Assembly (NCBI GenBank): GCA_016939365.1
Contig: JAFGHD010000020.1
Span: forward strand, 1 to 64,000
Origin: Bacteroidales bacterium
Lineage (GTDB): Bacteria; Bacteroidota; Bacteroidia; Bacteroidales; JAFGHD01
Reading direction: 5' to 3'
Length of the DNA: 64,000 nt
The notes beneath the pieces are model-generated. The model saw nothing but the letters and a program-made list of their open reading frames with translations. It ran no database searches and had not been told where the DNA came from. The first letter of the stretch is position 1, and every line of letters begins with the position of its first letter. A program made the position numbers and the translations under genes. Of this stretch, positions 1 through 7,931 are shown piece after piece.

Positions 1-55
1 CTTCGACCTGTCTTCCTCCAGGAAGGCAGATAAATCGTTGGACAGGCAGACAGGC
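1..55. repeat. Palindromic GACAGGCAG-type intergenic repeat at the broken gene's 5' edge
   Basis: The first 55 bases hold a perfect small hairpin (CTTCCT-CC-AGGAAG, 12-25) and two nearly tandem GACAGGC units (41-47 and 49-55), with a CCTGTC near position 10 that could pair with either. They look like the short GC-rich dispersed repeats common between Bacteroidota genes. The endonuclease remnant begins directly after them, so the repeat may mark the deletion junction. Confidence 0.35.
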
Positions 56-309
56 AAAATCAAACAGCATCAGTATATTTGAAATACTGCGGACAAAGAT
101 TCTGGGAGTTTATTTCAGATAATCTTGAGCTTTATACAGATATAATCGAACCTCTGGGTTATAAGGCAAAAGAAAAGAATGAAGAGTTTCTTTCATCATA
201 TTCTCAAATCATCAATAGGTTCACTAAAGAGTTTTCCATGAAATTCTGCAAAGACAACGGTGAAATAGATTGGATCACACTTGTGAAGTTTAATTCGGTT
301 AAGTCTTGA
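34..309 (+). pseudogene. 3' remnant of a probable type II restriction endonuclease
   Basis: The frame is open from 34, just after an in-frame TAA at 31-33, and reads VYLKYCGQRFWEFIS from 73 onward, continuing to the TGA at 307-309. There is no good start: the only candidate is a TTG at 79, which falls inside what looks like a conserved stretch. The motif YCGQRFWEFIS followed by IEPLGYKAKEKNEEF resembles, from memory, the C-terminus of PmeII-type restriction endonucleases. The piece is far too short to be a whole enzyme, and no methyltransferase is visible beside it. The DNA is AT-rich compared with the genes to its right, which suggests transfer followed by decay. The family call is by recognition only; the truncation is seen directly. 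Confidence 0.5.
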
Positions 310-419
310 TTGCTGATATACAATGACAATCTCTCCTATATCTGTTGTCATTCGCATTTATGCTTTGTCAAATTTATCATCGTTTCGTTTGTATAAAAAA
401 ATGTGATTGCCATTTCATA

Positions 420-427
420 TATCTTTG
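420..427 (+). promoter_or_regulatory. -7 element TATCTTTG upstream of gpsA
   Basis: TATCTTTG matches the Bacteroidota -7 consensus TAnnTTTG and lies 33 bases before the ATG at 461. It is downstream of the alternative start at 407, so it argues for the 461 start. The nearest TTG (389-391) is 28 bases away, which is long for a -33 element. Confidence 0.4.
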
Positions 428-460
428 AATCCTATTTCCCGGGATCAAAGCATAGCAGGA

Positions 461-1456
461 ATGACTGAATTCAACGAAAAAATAGTCATCATTGGCGCGG
501 GATCGATCGGCACGGCCCTGGGTAACATCCTGGCCAAAAAGCTGAACGGGAACGTCATGCTGCTCTCCATCGAGGAGGATGTGGTGCAATCCATCAATGA
601 GAAACGGAACAATTTCCGCTATTTCCCCAACATCAAGCTGAGCAAGTTTTTGAAAGCCTCCGCCGACCCGGCGGTTCTAAATGGTGCCCACATTGTTTTT
701 TTGTGCATCCCCTCGCTGGTGACGGTGGATTATGTCGCGGGCATCAGGCAGCACATCCCCGGGGAGGCCATCCTGCTGAACCTGGCCAAGGGTTTCAGCC
801 GCGACCGGCGCACCATCACGGAAAGCCTCTCTGAAATACTGCCCAACCCGGTCTGCTCCTTCAAGGGCCCCACCTTCGCCCGCGAACTGATCGGCAAGAT
901 GCCGACGGCATTCACCCTCGGATCATGGGTGGAAGCCCACGAAAAACTCTTCTCCGGCCTCTTCTCCGGCACCCCGGTACAAATCGACTTCACCACCGAT
1001 GTGCATGGTGTGGAGATACTGAGCATTCTGAAGAACATCTACGCCATCGGCACCGGGATCATCGACGCCCAGTACGACTCTTCCAACCTGCGGTTCCTTT
1101 ACCTGACAAAGGCTTTCGCGGAGATGAGGGACATCCTGATCCAGTACGGAGGATCGCAGGAGACCATGTTCAGGTACTGCGGCTATGGCGACTTCAGCCT
1201 CACTGCACTCAACGACCTGAGCCGCAACAGAACCCTCGGGCTGCTGATCGGCAAGGGGTTCTTCAGGGAGGAGATTTCGGACCAGGTGCTGCTGGAGGGC
1301 AAGATCGCAGTGAACATCTTTTGCGAGGAGATCACCCGCGACGGAAAGATGAACTCGCATTACCCTATCATTGCAGAGCTGTACAAGGTCTTCCACGGCG
1401 GCTACAACATCTCTTCCTTCATCCCGAACATCCTGAAGCAGGATGAATCATTATGA
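461..1456 (+). CDS. gpsA: NAD(P)H-dependent glycerol-3-phosphate dehydrogenase
   Basis: Reduces dihydroxyacetone phosphate to sn-glycerol 3-phosphate, the backbone precursor for membrane phospholipids; cytoplasmic. The Rossmann dinucleotide motif GAGSIGTALG is at the N-terminus. Further on come the FLCIPS strand, the FKGPTFARE segment, the catalytic-lysine region ILKNIYAIGTGI, and GYGDFSLTALNDLSRNR, which matches the GLGDLxLTCxSxxSRNR signature of the family. The length of 331 residues is normal. An in-frame ATG at 407 would add 18 residues with no family counterpart and would lie upstream of the likely -7 element, so the ATG at 461 (preceded by AGGA) is preferred. The DNA is more GC-rich than both flanks. 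No partner gene is nearby. Confidence 0.9.
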   Translation: MTEFNEKIVIIGAGSIGTALGNILAKKLNGNVMLLSIEEDVVQSINEKRNNFRYFPNIKLSKFLKASADPAVLNGAHIVFLCIPSLVTVDYVAGIRQHIPGEAILLNLAKGFSRDRRTITESLSEILPNPVCSFKGPTFARELIGKMPTAFTLGSWVEAHEKLFSGLFSGTPVQIDFTTDVHGVEILSILKNIYAIGTGIIDAQYDSSNLRFLYLTKAFAEMRDILIQYGGSQETMFRYCGYGDFSLTALNDLSRNRTLGLLIGKGFFREEISDQVLLEGKIAVNIFCEEITRDGKMNSHYPIIAELYKVFHGGYNISSFIPNILKQDESL

Positions 1457-1484
1457 CCCCCCAGCCTTTTATCTGGTTTTGCTG

Positions 1485-1513
1485 AATCTCTGCGAACTCT
1501 GCGCCTCTGCGTG
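1485..1513 (+). repeat. Left inverted repeat of the GxxExxY cassette
   Basis: The segment ending in CTCTGCGCCTCTGCGTG is matched in inverted orientation at 1963-1993. The two arms share a core GCGCCTCTGCGTG and a second CTCTGC block. They bracket the GxxExxY gene. Confidence 0.6.
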
Positions 1514-1546
1514 GTATTTAAGGATTTCCGAAACCTGAATATTCCA

Positions 1547-1940
1547 TCAGAGATTATTCACGATTCTTTGAATACCCTGCTTTATCAATACATCATTGAA
1601 ATTGATCAGCAAACCCAGTTTAATGCCGGTTATCCGGAGATATGTAAGCAATTGCTTCTGGTGCACCGGTGCTATTGTTTCAACAGATTTGATTTCAATG
1701 ATTACCTTGTTTTCATCGATGATATCCGCCCTGAATCCAACCTCCATTTTAATACCCTCATAAACTACAGGGATAGGTTGCTGACGTGTAAATTTCAAGC
1801 CGGTTTTCGCAAGCTCATAAGAAAGTTATTTCTTCATAGACAGATTCAAAAAGACCCGGGCCAAGTGCCTTGTGAATATGATAACAGAGATCGACGATCA
1901 CACCAGATATTTCGTTCTCATGCATAGCCTGATTTTTCAT
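1547..1940 (-). pseudogene. GxxExxY family protein, frameshifted
   Basis: The minus strand reads from an ATG at 1940 (or in-frame ATG at 1925) through a normal N-terminal half, NEISGVIVDLCYHIHKALGP then GLFESVYEEITFL, and meets TGA. The C-terminal half continues in the next frame as YELAKTGLKFTRQQPIPVVY, then GFRADIIDENKVIIEIKSVE, and ends at 1547. Removing one T at the TTTCTTATGAG site (about 1818-1825) restores one frame of about 130 residues, the normal family length. The GLFESVYEE motif that names the family and the ExK strand (IIEIKSVE, nuclease-like in appearance) are both present. The function of the family is not known. The frameshift may be real decay or a sequencing or assembly error. 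Confidence 0.8.
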
Positions 1941-1962
1941 AATTTCCGGATAACCAATTTTT

Positions 1963-1993
1963 CACGCAGAGGCGCAAAGGGTGCAGAGAAATT
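1963..1993 (-). repeat. Right inverted repeat of the GxxExxY cassette
   Basis: CACGCAGAGGCGCAAAG followed by GGTGCAGAGAAATT is the reverse complement, with a few mismatches, of the element at 1485-1513. The pair flanks the GxxExxY gene as a unit of about 510 bases. Confidence 0.6.
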
Positions 1994-2005
1994 AAGGTGA
2001 CATTA

Positions 2006-2635
2006 TTAATCTACATCGAAGATCAGTTTTGGATCATTGAAGAAAGAGATGTTCCTGCGGATCATGTCGTCGTCCCAGTCCCACCATTGGAGGGCCAGAA
2101 GCTTTTGCCGTGTGATTTCGTCGAAGCGGTAGCGGTGGTGGGCGGCCGGGCTGCCGATCACGATGGAATAAGGTTCGACATCCTTTGTCACGAGTGCGTT
2201 CGCCCCGATGACGGCGCCGTCCCCCACCCTGACGCCGGCCAGTATGACCGCCCCGGTACCGATCCAGACGTCGTTGCCGATAACGCAGGGCTGCGTTACC
2301 TCCTCAGCAAAAGGTTTCTTTTCATTCACGAAGCCGTATTTAGGGTCGTATGCAAAGGGGTGGCTGCTGACCCAGGCAGTGGGATGGTTGCCCAGGCCGA
2401 TCCGGACGTGGTAGGCGATGGAGCAGAACCGCCCGATGGAGGCCGTGTTCCTGTCGACCAGGCAATATTTTCCGATGTAGGTATATTTGCCGATGTGTCC
2501 GGCCTGGATGTGCGATCCATACTCAAGGGTAACGCCTCTCTCCATTTTCACACGTCTTGAAAGGGAAGCTGCCTTGATGGTGCAGGAGGGATGGTTGATC
2601 CGCAGCCAGATTTTCCAGAGAGCTTGAGCGAGCAT
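2006..2635 (-). CDS. Left-handed beta-helix O-acetyltransferase (xenobiotic/capsule type)
   Basis: Probably transfers acetyl from acetyl-CoA to a hydroxyl of a sugar or polysaccharide unit. Hexapeptide repeats ([IV]GxxxxI turns) run from about residue 45, for example IGKYTYIGKY, then IGRFCSIAYHVRIG, and later IGNDVWIGTGAVILAGVRVG. The family's catalytic histidine is probably His84 in GLGNHPTAW. At 209 residues it has the usual CatB/VatD-like length, but the sugar-operon context argues against an antibiotic-resistance role. It starts 9 bases after the stop of wecB and is the last gene of the minus-strand polysaccharide operon. Its own stop lies close to the repeat at 1963-1993. The exact acceptor cannot be told from the sequence. 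Confidence 0.85.
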   Translation of the reverse strand: MLAQALWKIWLRINHPSCTIKAASLSRRVKMERGVTLEYGSHIQAGHIGKYTYIGKYCLVDRNTASIGRFCSIAYHVRIGLGNHPTAWVSSHPFAYDPKYGFVNEKKPFAEEVTQPCVIGNDVWIGTGAVILAGVRVGDGAVIGANALVTKDVEPYSIVIGSPAAHHRYRFDEITRQKLLALQWWDWDDDMIRRNISFFNDPKLIFDVD

Positions 2636-2644
2636 AAGTTAAAA

Positions 2645-3754
2645 TTACAATTCTTTTTCGAGCACCTGGGTGATGCGTCCTGCCGTTTGCCCGTCCCAGA
2701 GGGCGGGAACCGATCCTTTTTTCCATGTACCATCCATGGCTTTGTGCACCAGTTCCAGGATGCGGACGGTGGAGACACCTGCCAGCTCATTGGTGCCCTT
2801 TTCGACGGTGACAGGCCGTTCGGTGTTCTCCCTGATGGTGATGCAGGGCACACCATAGACAGTGGTTTCCTCCTGTATCCCCCCGCTGTCGGTCATCACG
2901 AAAAAGGCATCCCTGACCAGGCGGCTGAAGTCGAAATATCCCAGTGGATCCGTCATGATCAATCCACTCATTCCCCGGACCTTCGCCTCCAGTCCCAGTG
3001 AGGATATCCTGTGAAAGGTGCGGGGATGGACGGGAAACACCACCGGCAGTTTCTTCTGTATCTCACCCAGGGCCTCAAGTATGGCGAACAGCGACTCATA
3101 GGCATCCACGTTGGACGGGCGATGGAGGGTAAGGACTGCATATTTGCCGTGTCTGAGTGACAGACGATCCAGGACGTTAGAGGCGCTGATCTGCGGCTGG
3201 AATTTCATCAGGGTGTCGATCATCACATTCCCGACCAGGAATATCCTGTGACCGGGTATGCCTTCCGTGCGGAGGTTTTCGACAGCATCTGCCGAGGGTG
3301 GAAGCAGAATATCGGCGATGGCATCGGTCACCAGCCTGTTGATCTCTTCCGGCATGGAATGGTCGCGGCTGCGTATGCCCGCTTCCACATGGACGATGCG
3401 GATACCCTTCTTGACGGCCACAAGGCTGCAGGCCATGGTGGAGTTCACGTCACCGACCACCAGAATCGCCCCGGGCTTGTCCCGGTCGGTGTATTCATCG
3501 AATTTCTCCATGATGGCAGCCACCTGCGCCGCCTGTGATCCGGATCCGACGTTCAGAAAAGCATCGGGCTCCGGTATCTGCAGCTCCCTGAAGAAACTCT
3601 CCGACATGGAGTAGTCATAATGCTGCCCGGTATGCAGCAGTACAGGGTCCAGGACTGCCGAACGTTTCATGCTTTCAATGATCGGGGCGATCTTGACGAA
3701 ATTCGGTCTCGCCCCCACCACGTTGACCACCCTGATCTTTCCTTTATCCGCCAT
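2645..3754 (-). CDS. wecB: UDP-N-acetylglucosamine 2-epimerase (non-hydrolysing)
   Basis: Interconverts UDP-GlcNAc and UDP-ManNAc, giving N-acetylmannosamine units for surface polysaccharide. GT-B-like fold. Family motifs are all present: GARPNF (14-19), HTGQHYD (41-47), EAGIRSRD (124-131), PEEINR (135-140), DSGGIQEE (289-296) and RENTERPVT (308-316), the last two binding UDP. The length of 369 residues is normal. Its start overlaps the end of the upstream glycosyltransferase gene by 11 bases, so the two are probably translationally coupled. No UDP-ManNAc dehydrogenase lies beside it, so the ManNAc product may be used directly or oxidised by an enzyme encoded elsewhere. Confidence 0.92.
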   Translation of the reverse strand: MADKGKIRVVNVVGARPNFVKIAPIIESMKRSAVLDPVLLHTGQHYDYSMSESFFRELQIPEPDAFLNVGSGSQAAQVAAIMEKFDEYTDRDKPGAILVVGDVNSTMACSLVAVKKGIRIVHVEAGIRSRDHSMPEEINRLVTDAIADILLPPSADAVENLRTEGIPGHRIFLVGNVMIDTLMKFQPQISASNVLDRLSLRHGKYAVLTLHRPSNVDAYESLFAILEALGEIQKKLPVVFPVHPRTFHRISSLGLEAKVRGMSGLIMTDPLGYFDFSRLVRDAFFVMTDSGGIQEETTVYGVPCITIRENTERPVTVEKGTNELAGVSTVRILELVHKAMDGTWKKGSVPALWDGQTAGRITQVLEKEL

Positions 3755-5066
3755 CTTTATTCTGTTTTAATATCCCATCGAGCAACCCGGCCATCTGCCC
3801 TGTCAGTTCCCGCCTGGAGTATTTCCGTATATCCTGCGTCCTCAAGTTCAGGAGGCCTTCCGAAAAGTCGCGGAAATATGATTCCACGATCCATTTCATA
3901 TGTTCACGGTCTGAAAATCCCGCCACCTGTCCGGCACCCGTGGAGCGGATGATGGCCGCACTGTCGCCCTCTTCGGGTCCGATGCATAGGATGGGCCTCC
4001 GCGCAGCGAGGTACTCGAATATCTTGCCCGGTATGATGCCCTTCACGTTGGGGGTGTTGTTCAGAGGCAGCAGAAGAACGGCTGATGATGCAGCCTTTTC
4101 GAGCACCTCCCTGTGGGGAAGATATCCGATGATCTCAACGGCATCCGTCAGGCCGTTCCGTGCCAGGCTTTCCAGCACACGTGCATCGGTCTTGCCAATG
4201 AATCTGATCCTCATTTTATCGCGAAAAGCCTCATGATCGTGATGTAATCCGGCAAGCACCTCCCAGAGTTTCTCCGGGTTACGGTCACTGTTCAATGATC
4301 CGATATGGGTGATGTCGAAATGCCCCGGGGCAGCGGGAGTAAAAGCAAGGAAATCCTTTTCATCGAAACCGTTGGTGACGACCCGTATCCTGGCGGATGC
4401 GAGTTTTCCGAGGTCATCCGCCCATGAAGGGCTGACAGTGGTCACCATATCGGCATGTTCCAGTACCATCCTTTCCATGCGGTGGTGTTTTCGGTCGGCC
4501 CAGGAGGTAAGCATCAGCCTGTCGTAGAAATCGATACCGGTCCATGGATCCCTGAAGTCAGCCAGCCAGGGGATGCCAAGATTTTGTTTCACACCCAGGC
4601 CGATCAGATGCATGGAATGCGGCGGGCCGTTGGTGACCATGGCATCTACCGGATTCTCAGCCAGCCATTTCCGCAGGAAGCGGACTGAGGGTCTGATCCA
4701 GAATTTACGGGCGTCTGGAATGAAGAGGTTGCCCCTGACCCAGACCGACACTCTTTCTGCAAGCGTGTTGCGGGATTGCCGTTCCGAAAGGAATCCTGCC
4801 GTGATCCGGTCACTTTTCTTCTGGCCGGTGAGCCTTTTGTAGACCAGGTATGGCTCGCGGATCGGCCTTTTGATCACCCGGATACCCTCGGGAACATCAT
4901 ACAGGAGCGTTTCATCAAATACAGGGGGCTCCGGGTTCTCAGGGGTGTACACGACGGGCTCCCAGCCATAGTCCCTCAGATATTTGACGAACTTCAGCCA
5001 GCGCTGCACTCCTGCACCCCCCGACGGCGGCCAGTAATATGTGATCACCAGCACTCTTCTCATCAC
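3744..5066 (-). CDS. GT-B glycosyltransferase, family 4 type
   Basis: Probable retaining sugar transferase acting on a lipid-linked glycan at the inner face of the membrane. The N-terminus has the donor-site loop PPSGGAGVQRWLKFVKYL, seen in many Bacteroidota GT4 proteins. The C-terminal Rossmann domain has KIFEYLAARRPILCIGP, whose glutamate sits where GT4 enzymes bind the nucleotide-sugar. The length of 440 residues is usual. The gene overlaps yfhO by 4 bases (ATGA at 5063-5066) and wecB by 11, so all three are in one operon. Donor and acceptor cannot be read from sequence. Confidence 0.85.
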   Translation of the reverse strand: MMRRVLVITYYWPPSGGAGVQRWLKFVKYLRDYGWEPVVYTPENPEPPVFDETLLYDVPEGIRVIKRPIREPYLVYKRLTGQKKSDRITAGFLSERQSRNTLAERVSVWVRGNLFIPDARKFWIRPSVRFLRKWLAENPVDAMVTNGPPHSMHLIGLGVKQNLGIPWLADFRDPWTGIDFYDRLMLTSWADRKHHRMERMVLEHADMVTTVSPSWADDLGKLASARIRVVTNGFDEKDFLAFTPAAPGHFDITHIGSLNSDRNPEKLWEVLAGLHHDHEAFRDKMRIRFIGKTDARVLESLARNGLTDAVEIIGYLPHREVLEKAASSAVLLLPLNNTPNVKGIIPGKIFEYLAARRPILCIGPEEGDSAAIIRSTGAGQVAGFSDREHMKWIVESYFRDFSEGLLNLRTQDIRKYSRRELTGQMAGLLDGILKQNKDGG

Positions 5067-7486
5067 TTTCCCTTGTAGGAACGGTATATCTGCATGATAC
5101 CGAAACCGGCTGCCAGAAGGAGCAGCAGCAGGGAACTGGCCAGGGAGATCTTTTCACCGACCCGGAAAACCCGTGGCTCGAACCTGAATTCCACCTTGTG
5201 TTTACCTGATGGGATGATCATCCCCCTGAGGACATAGTTCAGGCGGAAATGGGGTGTCAGCTGCTCATCCACGTAAGCGTTCCATCCCTTATCATAGTAG
5301 ATGTCGGAGAATACGGCCAGCTGGTCTCTTGATGTGTTCGACTGGAATATGAGGTGATTCGGTTCATACTGGATCAGTCCAATCATGGCTGTGCTGTCGA
5401 ATGAAGGCGTAAATCCGTTCAACACAGCCTGAAACCTTCGGTCAATCACAGCAGTGACAGCGGGATCGAAATCGGAAAGGGCATTCAGTTCCTCATCCGC
5501 ATTGTTCACCCAGAGGATATCACTGACAAACCAGGCGTTCCCCAGTGCCCGGGTATTGGGCAACACTTCCGGTTTGTTGTCATTGCCCTGGCGGATGATA
5601 TATTTGGTATTGAGCATGTTGAGCACATCCATGTTGTTCTCCCGGATCTGGTGGTCATACAGTTCCTGATAACGGCGGAGCTTGGCGCCGTGATAACCGC
5701 CGATGGAATTGTGGAACCAGGAGGTGGAGGCATCTGCAAAGGGATCGACAGTGAGATTCATCACCCGGAAATAGGGATCCTTATCCTTCAGTATGATCTC
5801 GTCAGCCTGGGTCTTCGGAAAGGGTTTCTCCATCACCGAAGGATTGACGAAGTTTTCATTGTTGAGGTAACGCTTGTTCACCGGCCAAAGATCCACCAGA
5901 ATCAGAATACCGATCAATGCGATGGCGGGGACCTTCCTGATTTTTCCATAGAGGAATGCCAGGATCACAGCGAGTGATGCCAGGATGAGGAGCAGGGAGC
6001 GGAAGGCATCCGACTGCAGCATATTTTTCCGGTCTTCCTCAAGGGCGGGGATGAGCCAGTCGGGCAGTACACCTGCATCCTGGGGGCTGCTGAAATCGAA
6101 AAACGCACCCGGCAGGAGGGCAAAAAGGAAAGCCAGACCACCGGCCACACCCAGGCCCCATTTTATGGCATGAATCTTCAGAGGGCGAACCATCTGTTCG
6201 TCAAAGATCCGGGCAAGGGCCAGCATGGCCAGCAGCGGAATGGACACTTCCGCGATTACAAGGGTCATGGAAACGGCCCTGAACTTATTGTATCCGGGTA
6301 CATAATCCAGAAACAAATCGGTCAGAGGCATGAAATTCCTGCCCCATGCCAGCGTGATCGAGAGTATTGTTCCGGTAAGGAGCCACCACTTGAGCTTTCC
6401 TTTAACGAGTATCAGGCCGGTGATAAACAGAAACACCATGATGGCGCCTACGTAAACCGGGCCGGATGTGAAGGGCTGAGGACCCCAGTAGGTGGGCATT
6501 CTTTGGATGTATTGTCTGGCCTGGTTCTCAGGTATCTGGTTTTTGACCATTTCACGGAAGGTGTGGGATGACTCGCTCATGGAGCCGTTGGAAGAGCCTC
6601 CCCTGACATTGGGGACCATGAGGGTGAATGTCTCCCCCACCCCATAGCTCCATTGGGTCGCATAATCCTTGTCAAGGCCCGAGGTGCGGTTTTCTTCCTC
6701 CGATGTGAGTTCCGTCTTTCCGCGGATGGTGTATTTACCGTATTCCCAGGTTGCCCAAAGGCTGGTGATATGTGTCATAACTGCAAGGACCGAAGCAAGA
6801 ACAAGAAGGCCCGTGGCTTTGGCAAATTCCGCCAGTGTCTTCTGCCTCAGGTGTATAAAGAACTCAAAGAGAGCCAGGATTATGACCAGGAGTAACAGGT
6901 AATAGGTGATCTGGGGATGACCGGCATAGACCTGGAGTGCAAGTGCAAGGCCTGTGATCAGGGCACCTGCCAGATAACGGCCGCGGTATGTCATGATGAT
7001 ACCGGCCAGCACAGGCGCCATATATCCGATGGAATGCGCTTTTGAGTTATGCCCGGCCTCCAGTATGATAAAGAAATAGGATGAGAACCCAAAAGCCACC
7101 GCGCCTACCATACTCAACCAGGGATTCATCCGCAAGGTCAGCATCAGAAAATAGAATCCCAGCATGTAAAGAAACACCAGGCCGGCCGGATGCGGCAGCC
7201 CGAGCCGGATCACATCATCCAGGAAACGGATGAGATTGCCCTTGTATTTGACGGATATCTGGTAAGCCGGCATGCCGCTGAACATCGAGTTGGTCCACAG
7301 GGGCTCCCCACCTGTCCTGTCGCGGAACTCCACAATCTCCCTCGACATCCCCTTATGCCGCATAATGTCATCCTGCCTGAGACGCTTGCCCTCGAAAAGA
7401 GGGTTAAGATATATGAAGGTGATCAAAATGAAAATCACAAGGGCCACTGCATGAGGGAGCCCGCTCCGGATGAGGGTCGTGTTCAT
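5063..7486 (-). CDS. YfhO family integral membrane protein
   Basis: Large polytopic inner-membrane protein of 807 residues. About a dozen hydrophobic segments are followed by a C-terminal periplasmic domain and a last membrane span (ISLASSLLLLLLAAGFGIM) near the end. After the first span comes a long loop with MFSGMPAYQI, typical of Bacteroidota YfhO proteins. In Firmicutes YfhO relatives are tied to glycosylation of teichoic acids; the GT-C-like topology suggests transfer from a polyprenyl-phosphate sugar. It is the first gene of the operon that also encodes a GT4, WecB and an acetyltransferase, which supports a role in exported glycan modification. The precise substrate is unknown. Confidence 0.85.
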   Translation of the reverse strand: MNTTLIRSGLPHAVALVIFILITFIYLNPLFEGKRLRQDDIMRHKGMSREIVEFRDRTGGEPLWTNSMFSGMPAYQISVKYKGNLIRFLDDVIRLGLPHPAGLVFLYMLGFYFLMLTLRMNPWLSMVGAVAFGFSSYFFIILEAGHNSKAHSIGYMAPVLAGIIMTYRGRYLAGALITGLALALQVYAGHPQITYYLLLLVIILALFEFFIHLRQKTLAEFAKATGLLVLASVLAVMTHITSLWATWEYGKYTIRGKTELTSEEENRTSGLDKDYATQWSYGVGETFTLMVPNVRGGSSNGSMSESSHTFREMVKNQIPENQARQYIQRMPTYWGPQPFTSGPVYVGAIMVFLFITGLILVKGKLKWWLLTGTILSITLAWGRNFMPLTDLFLDYVPGYNKFRAVSMTLVIAEVSIPLLAMLALARIFDEQMVRPLKIHAIKWGLGVAGGLAFLFALLPGAFFDFSSPQDAGVLPDWLIPALEEDRKNMLQSDAFRSLLLILASLAVILAFLYGKIRKVPAIALIGILILVDLWPVNKRYLNNENFVNPSVMEKPFPKTQADEIILKDKDPYFRVMNLTVDPFADASTSWFHNSIGGYHGAKLRRYQELYDHQIRENNMDVLNMLNTKYIIRQGNDNKPEVLPNTRALGNAWFVSDILWVNNADEELNALSDFDPAVTAVIDRRFQAVLNGFTPSFDSTAMIGLIQYEPNHLIFQSNTSRDQLAVFSDIYYDKGWNAYVDEQLTPHFRLNYVLRGMIIPSGKHKVEFRFEPRVFRVGEKISLASSLLLLLLAAGFGIMQIYRSYKGK

Positions 7487-7582
7487 AACTGGGTGATGTC
7501 TGTATTGATATTCCTTCTGAATCGCCGGATCATCATCTGACGGATGAATGATTTAATCTCTTCATCGAGTGAAGAGTGATAA

Positions 7583-7590
7583 CAAAAGTA
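7583..7590 (-). promoter_or_regulatory. -7 element for the yfhO-wecB operon
   Basis: On the minus strand this reads TACTTTTG, matching TAnnTTTG. It lies about 97 bases before the yfhO start. No TTG is seen at the best -33 spacing. Confidence 0.35.
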
Positions 7591-7614
7591 AGAAACATCA
7601 GGGTACGTGATATG

Positions 7615-7655
7615 TAAAAACAAAGGAGACTGCTTCGCTTTGTGAAGCAGTCTCC
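7615..7655 (-). terminator. Rho-independent terminator of rpmH
   Basis: A perfect 12-base-pair stem (GGAGACTGCTTC with GAAGCAGTCTCC, plus-strand 7625-7636 and 7644-7655) has a 7-base loop. In minus-strand orientation it is followed by TTTGTTTTT. It lies 29 bases past the rpmH stop and separates rpmH from the yfhO operon. Confidence 0.9.
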
Positions 7656-7684
7656 TCATTGCAAGGTCAACTAACCCTGTTCTG

Positions 7685-7843
7685 TTATCGTTTATCGAGC
7701 TTTTCGTCTGAAACGCTGAGTTTCTTCCTTCCCTTGGCCCTTCTGTCCGACAACACCTTCCTGCCATTCTTCGTTGCCATGCGGGATCTGAAACCGTGTT
7801 TATTCGCTCTTTTCCTTCTGGAGGGCTGAAAAGTCCTTTTCAT
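7685..7843 (-). CDS. rpmH: 50S ribosomal protein L34
   Basis: A 52-residue, very basic protein that starts [18 protein letters not shown] and continues [20 protein letters not shown], the canonical L34 sequence. The C-terminal tail ([14 protein letters not shown]) is of the Bacteroidota type. It is too short for most ORF cut-offs. It has its own promoter (7866-7895) and terminator (7615-7655) and is therefore a single-gene unit. The rnpA and yidC genes that follow rpmH in many bacteria are not here. Confidence 0.97.
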   Translation of the reverse strand: MKRTFQPSRRKRANKHGFRSRMATKNGRKVLSDRRAKGRKKLSVSDEKLDKR

Positions 7844-7865
7844 GTTGTCCTGAATTTTGGAGGTG

Positions 7866-7895
7866 CAAAGATATAACTAATTTCTTTCAGGGCAA
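7866..7895 (-). promoter_or_regulatory. rpmH promoter
   Basis: In minus orientation TTG (7895-7893), 19 bases, then TATCTTTG (7873-7866). Both boxes and the spacing fit the Bacteroidota primary sigma factor consensus. The ATG follows 22 bases after the -7 box. Confidence 0.7.
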
Positions 7896-7931
7896 ATTTT
7901 TTATACAATCTTTCAGGAATAGCGTTGTATT

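Noticed and set aside
323..351. ATGACAA/TTGTCAT hairpin after the endonuclease remnant
   Set aside because: A 7-base AT-rich stem with a 15-base loop and no T-run; too weak to call a terminator.
925..1446. Plus-strand 173-residue ORF inside gpsA and minus-strand ORFs at 730-1396
   Set aside because: Out-of-frame shadows of gpsA, rich in Arg, Pro and His, as is typical of GC-rich DNA read in the wrong frame.
1511..1927. Plus-strand 138-residue ORF
   Set aside because: It is antisense to the GxxExxY gene, which has clear family motifs on the minus strand.
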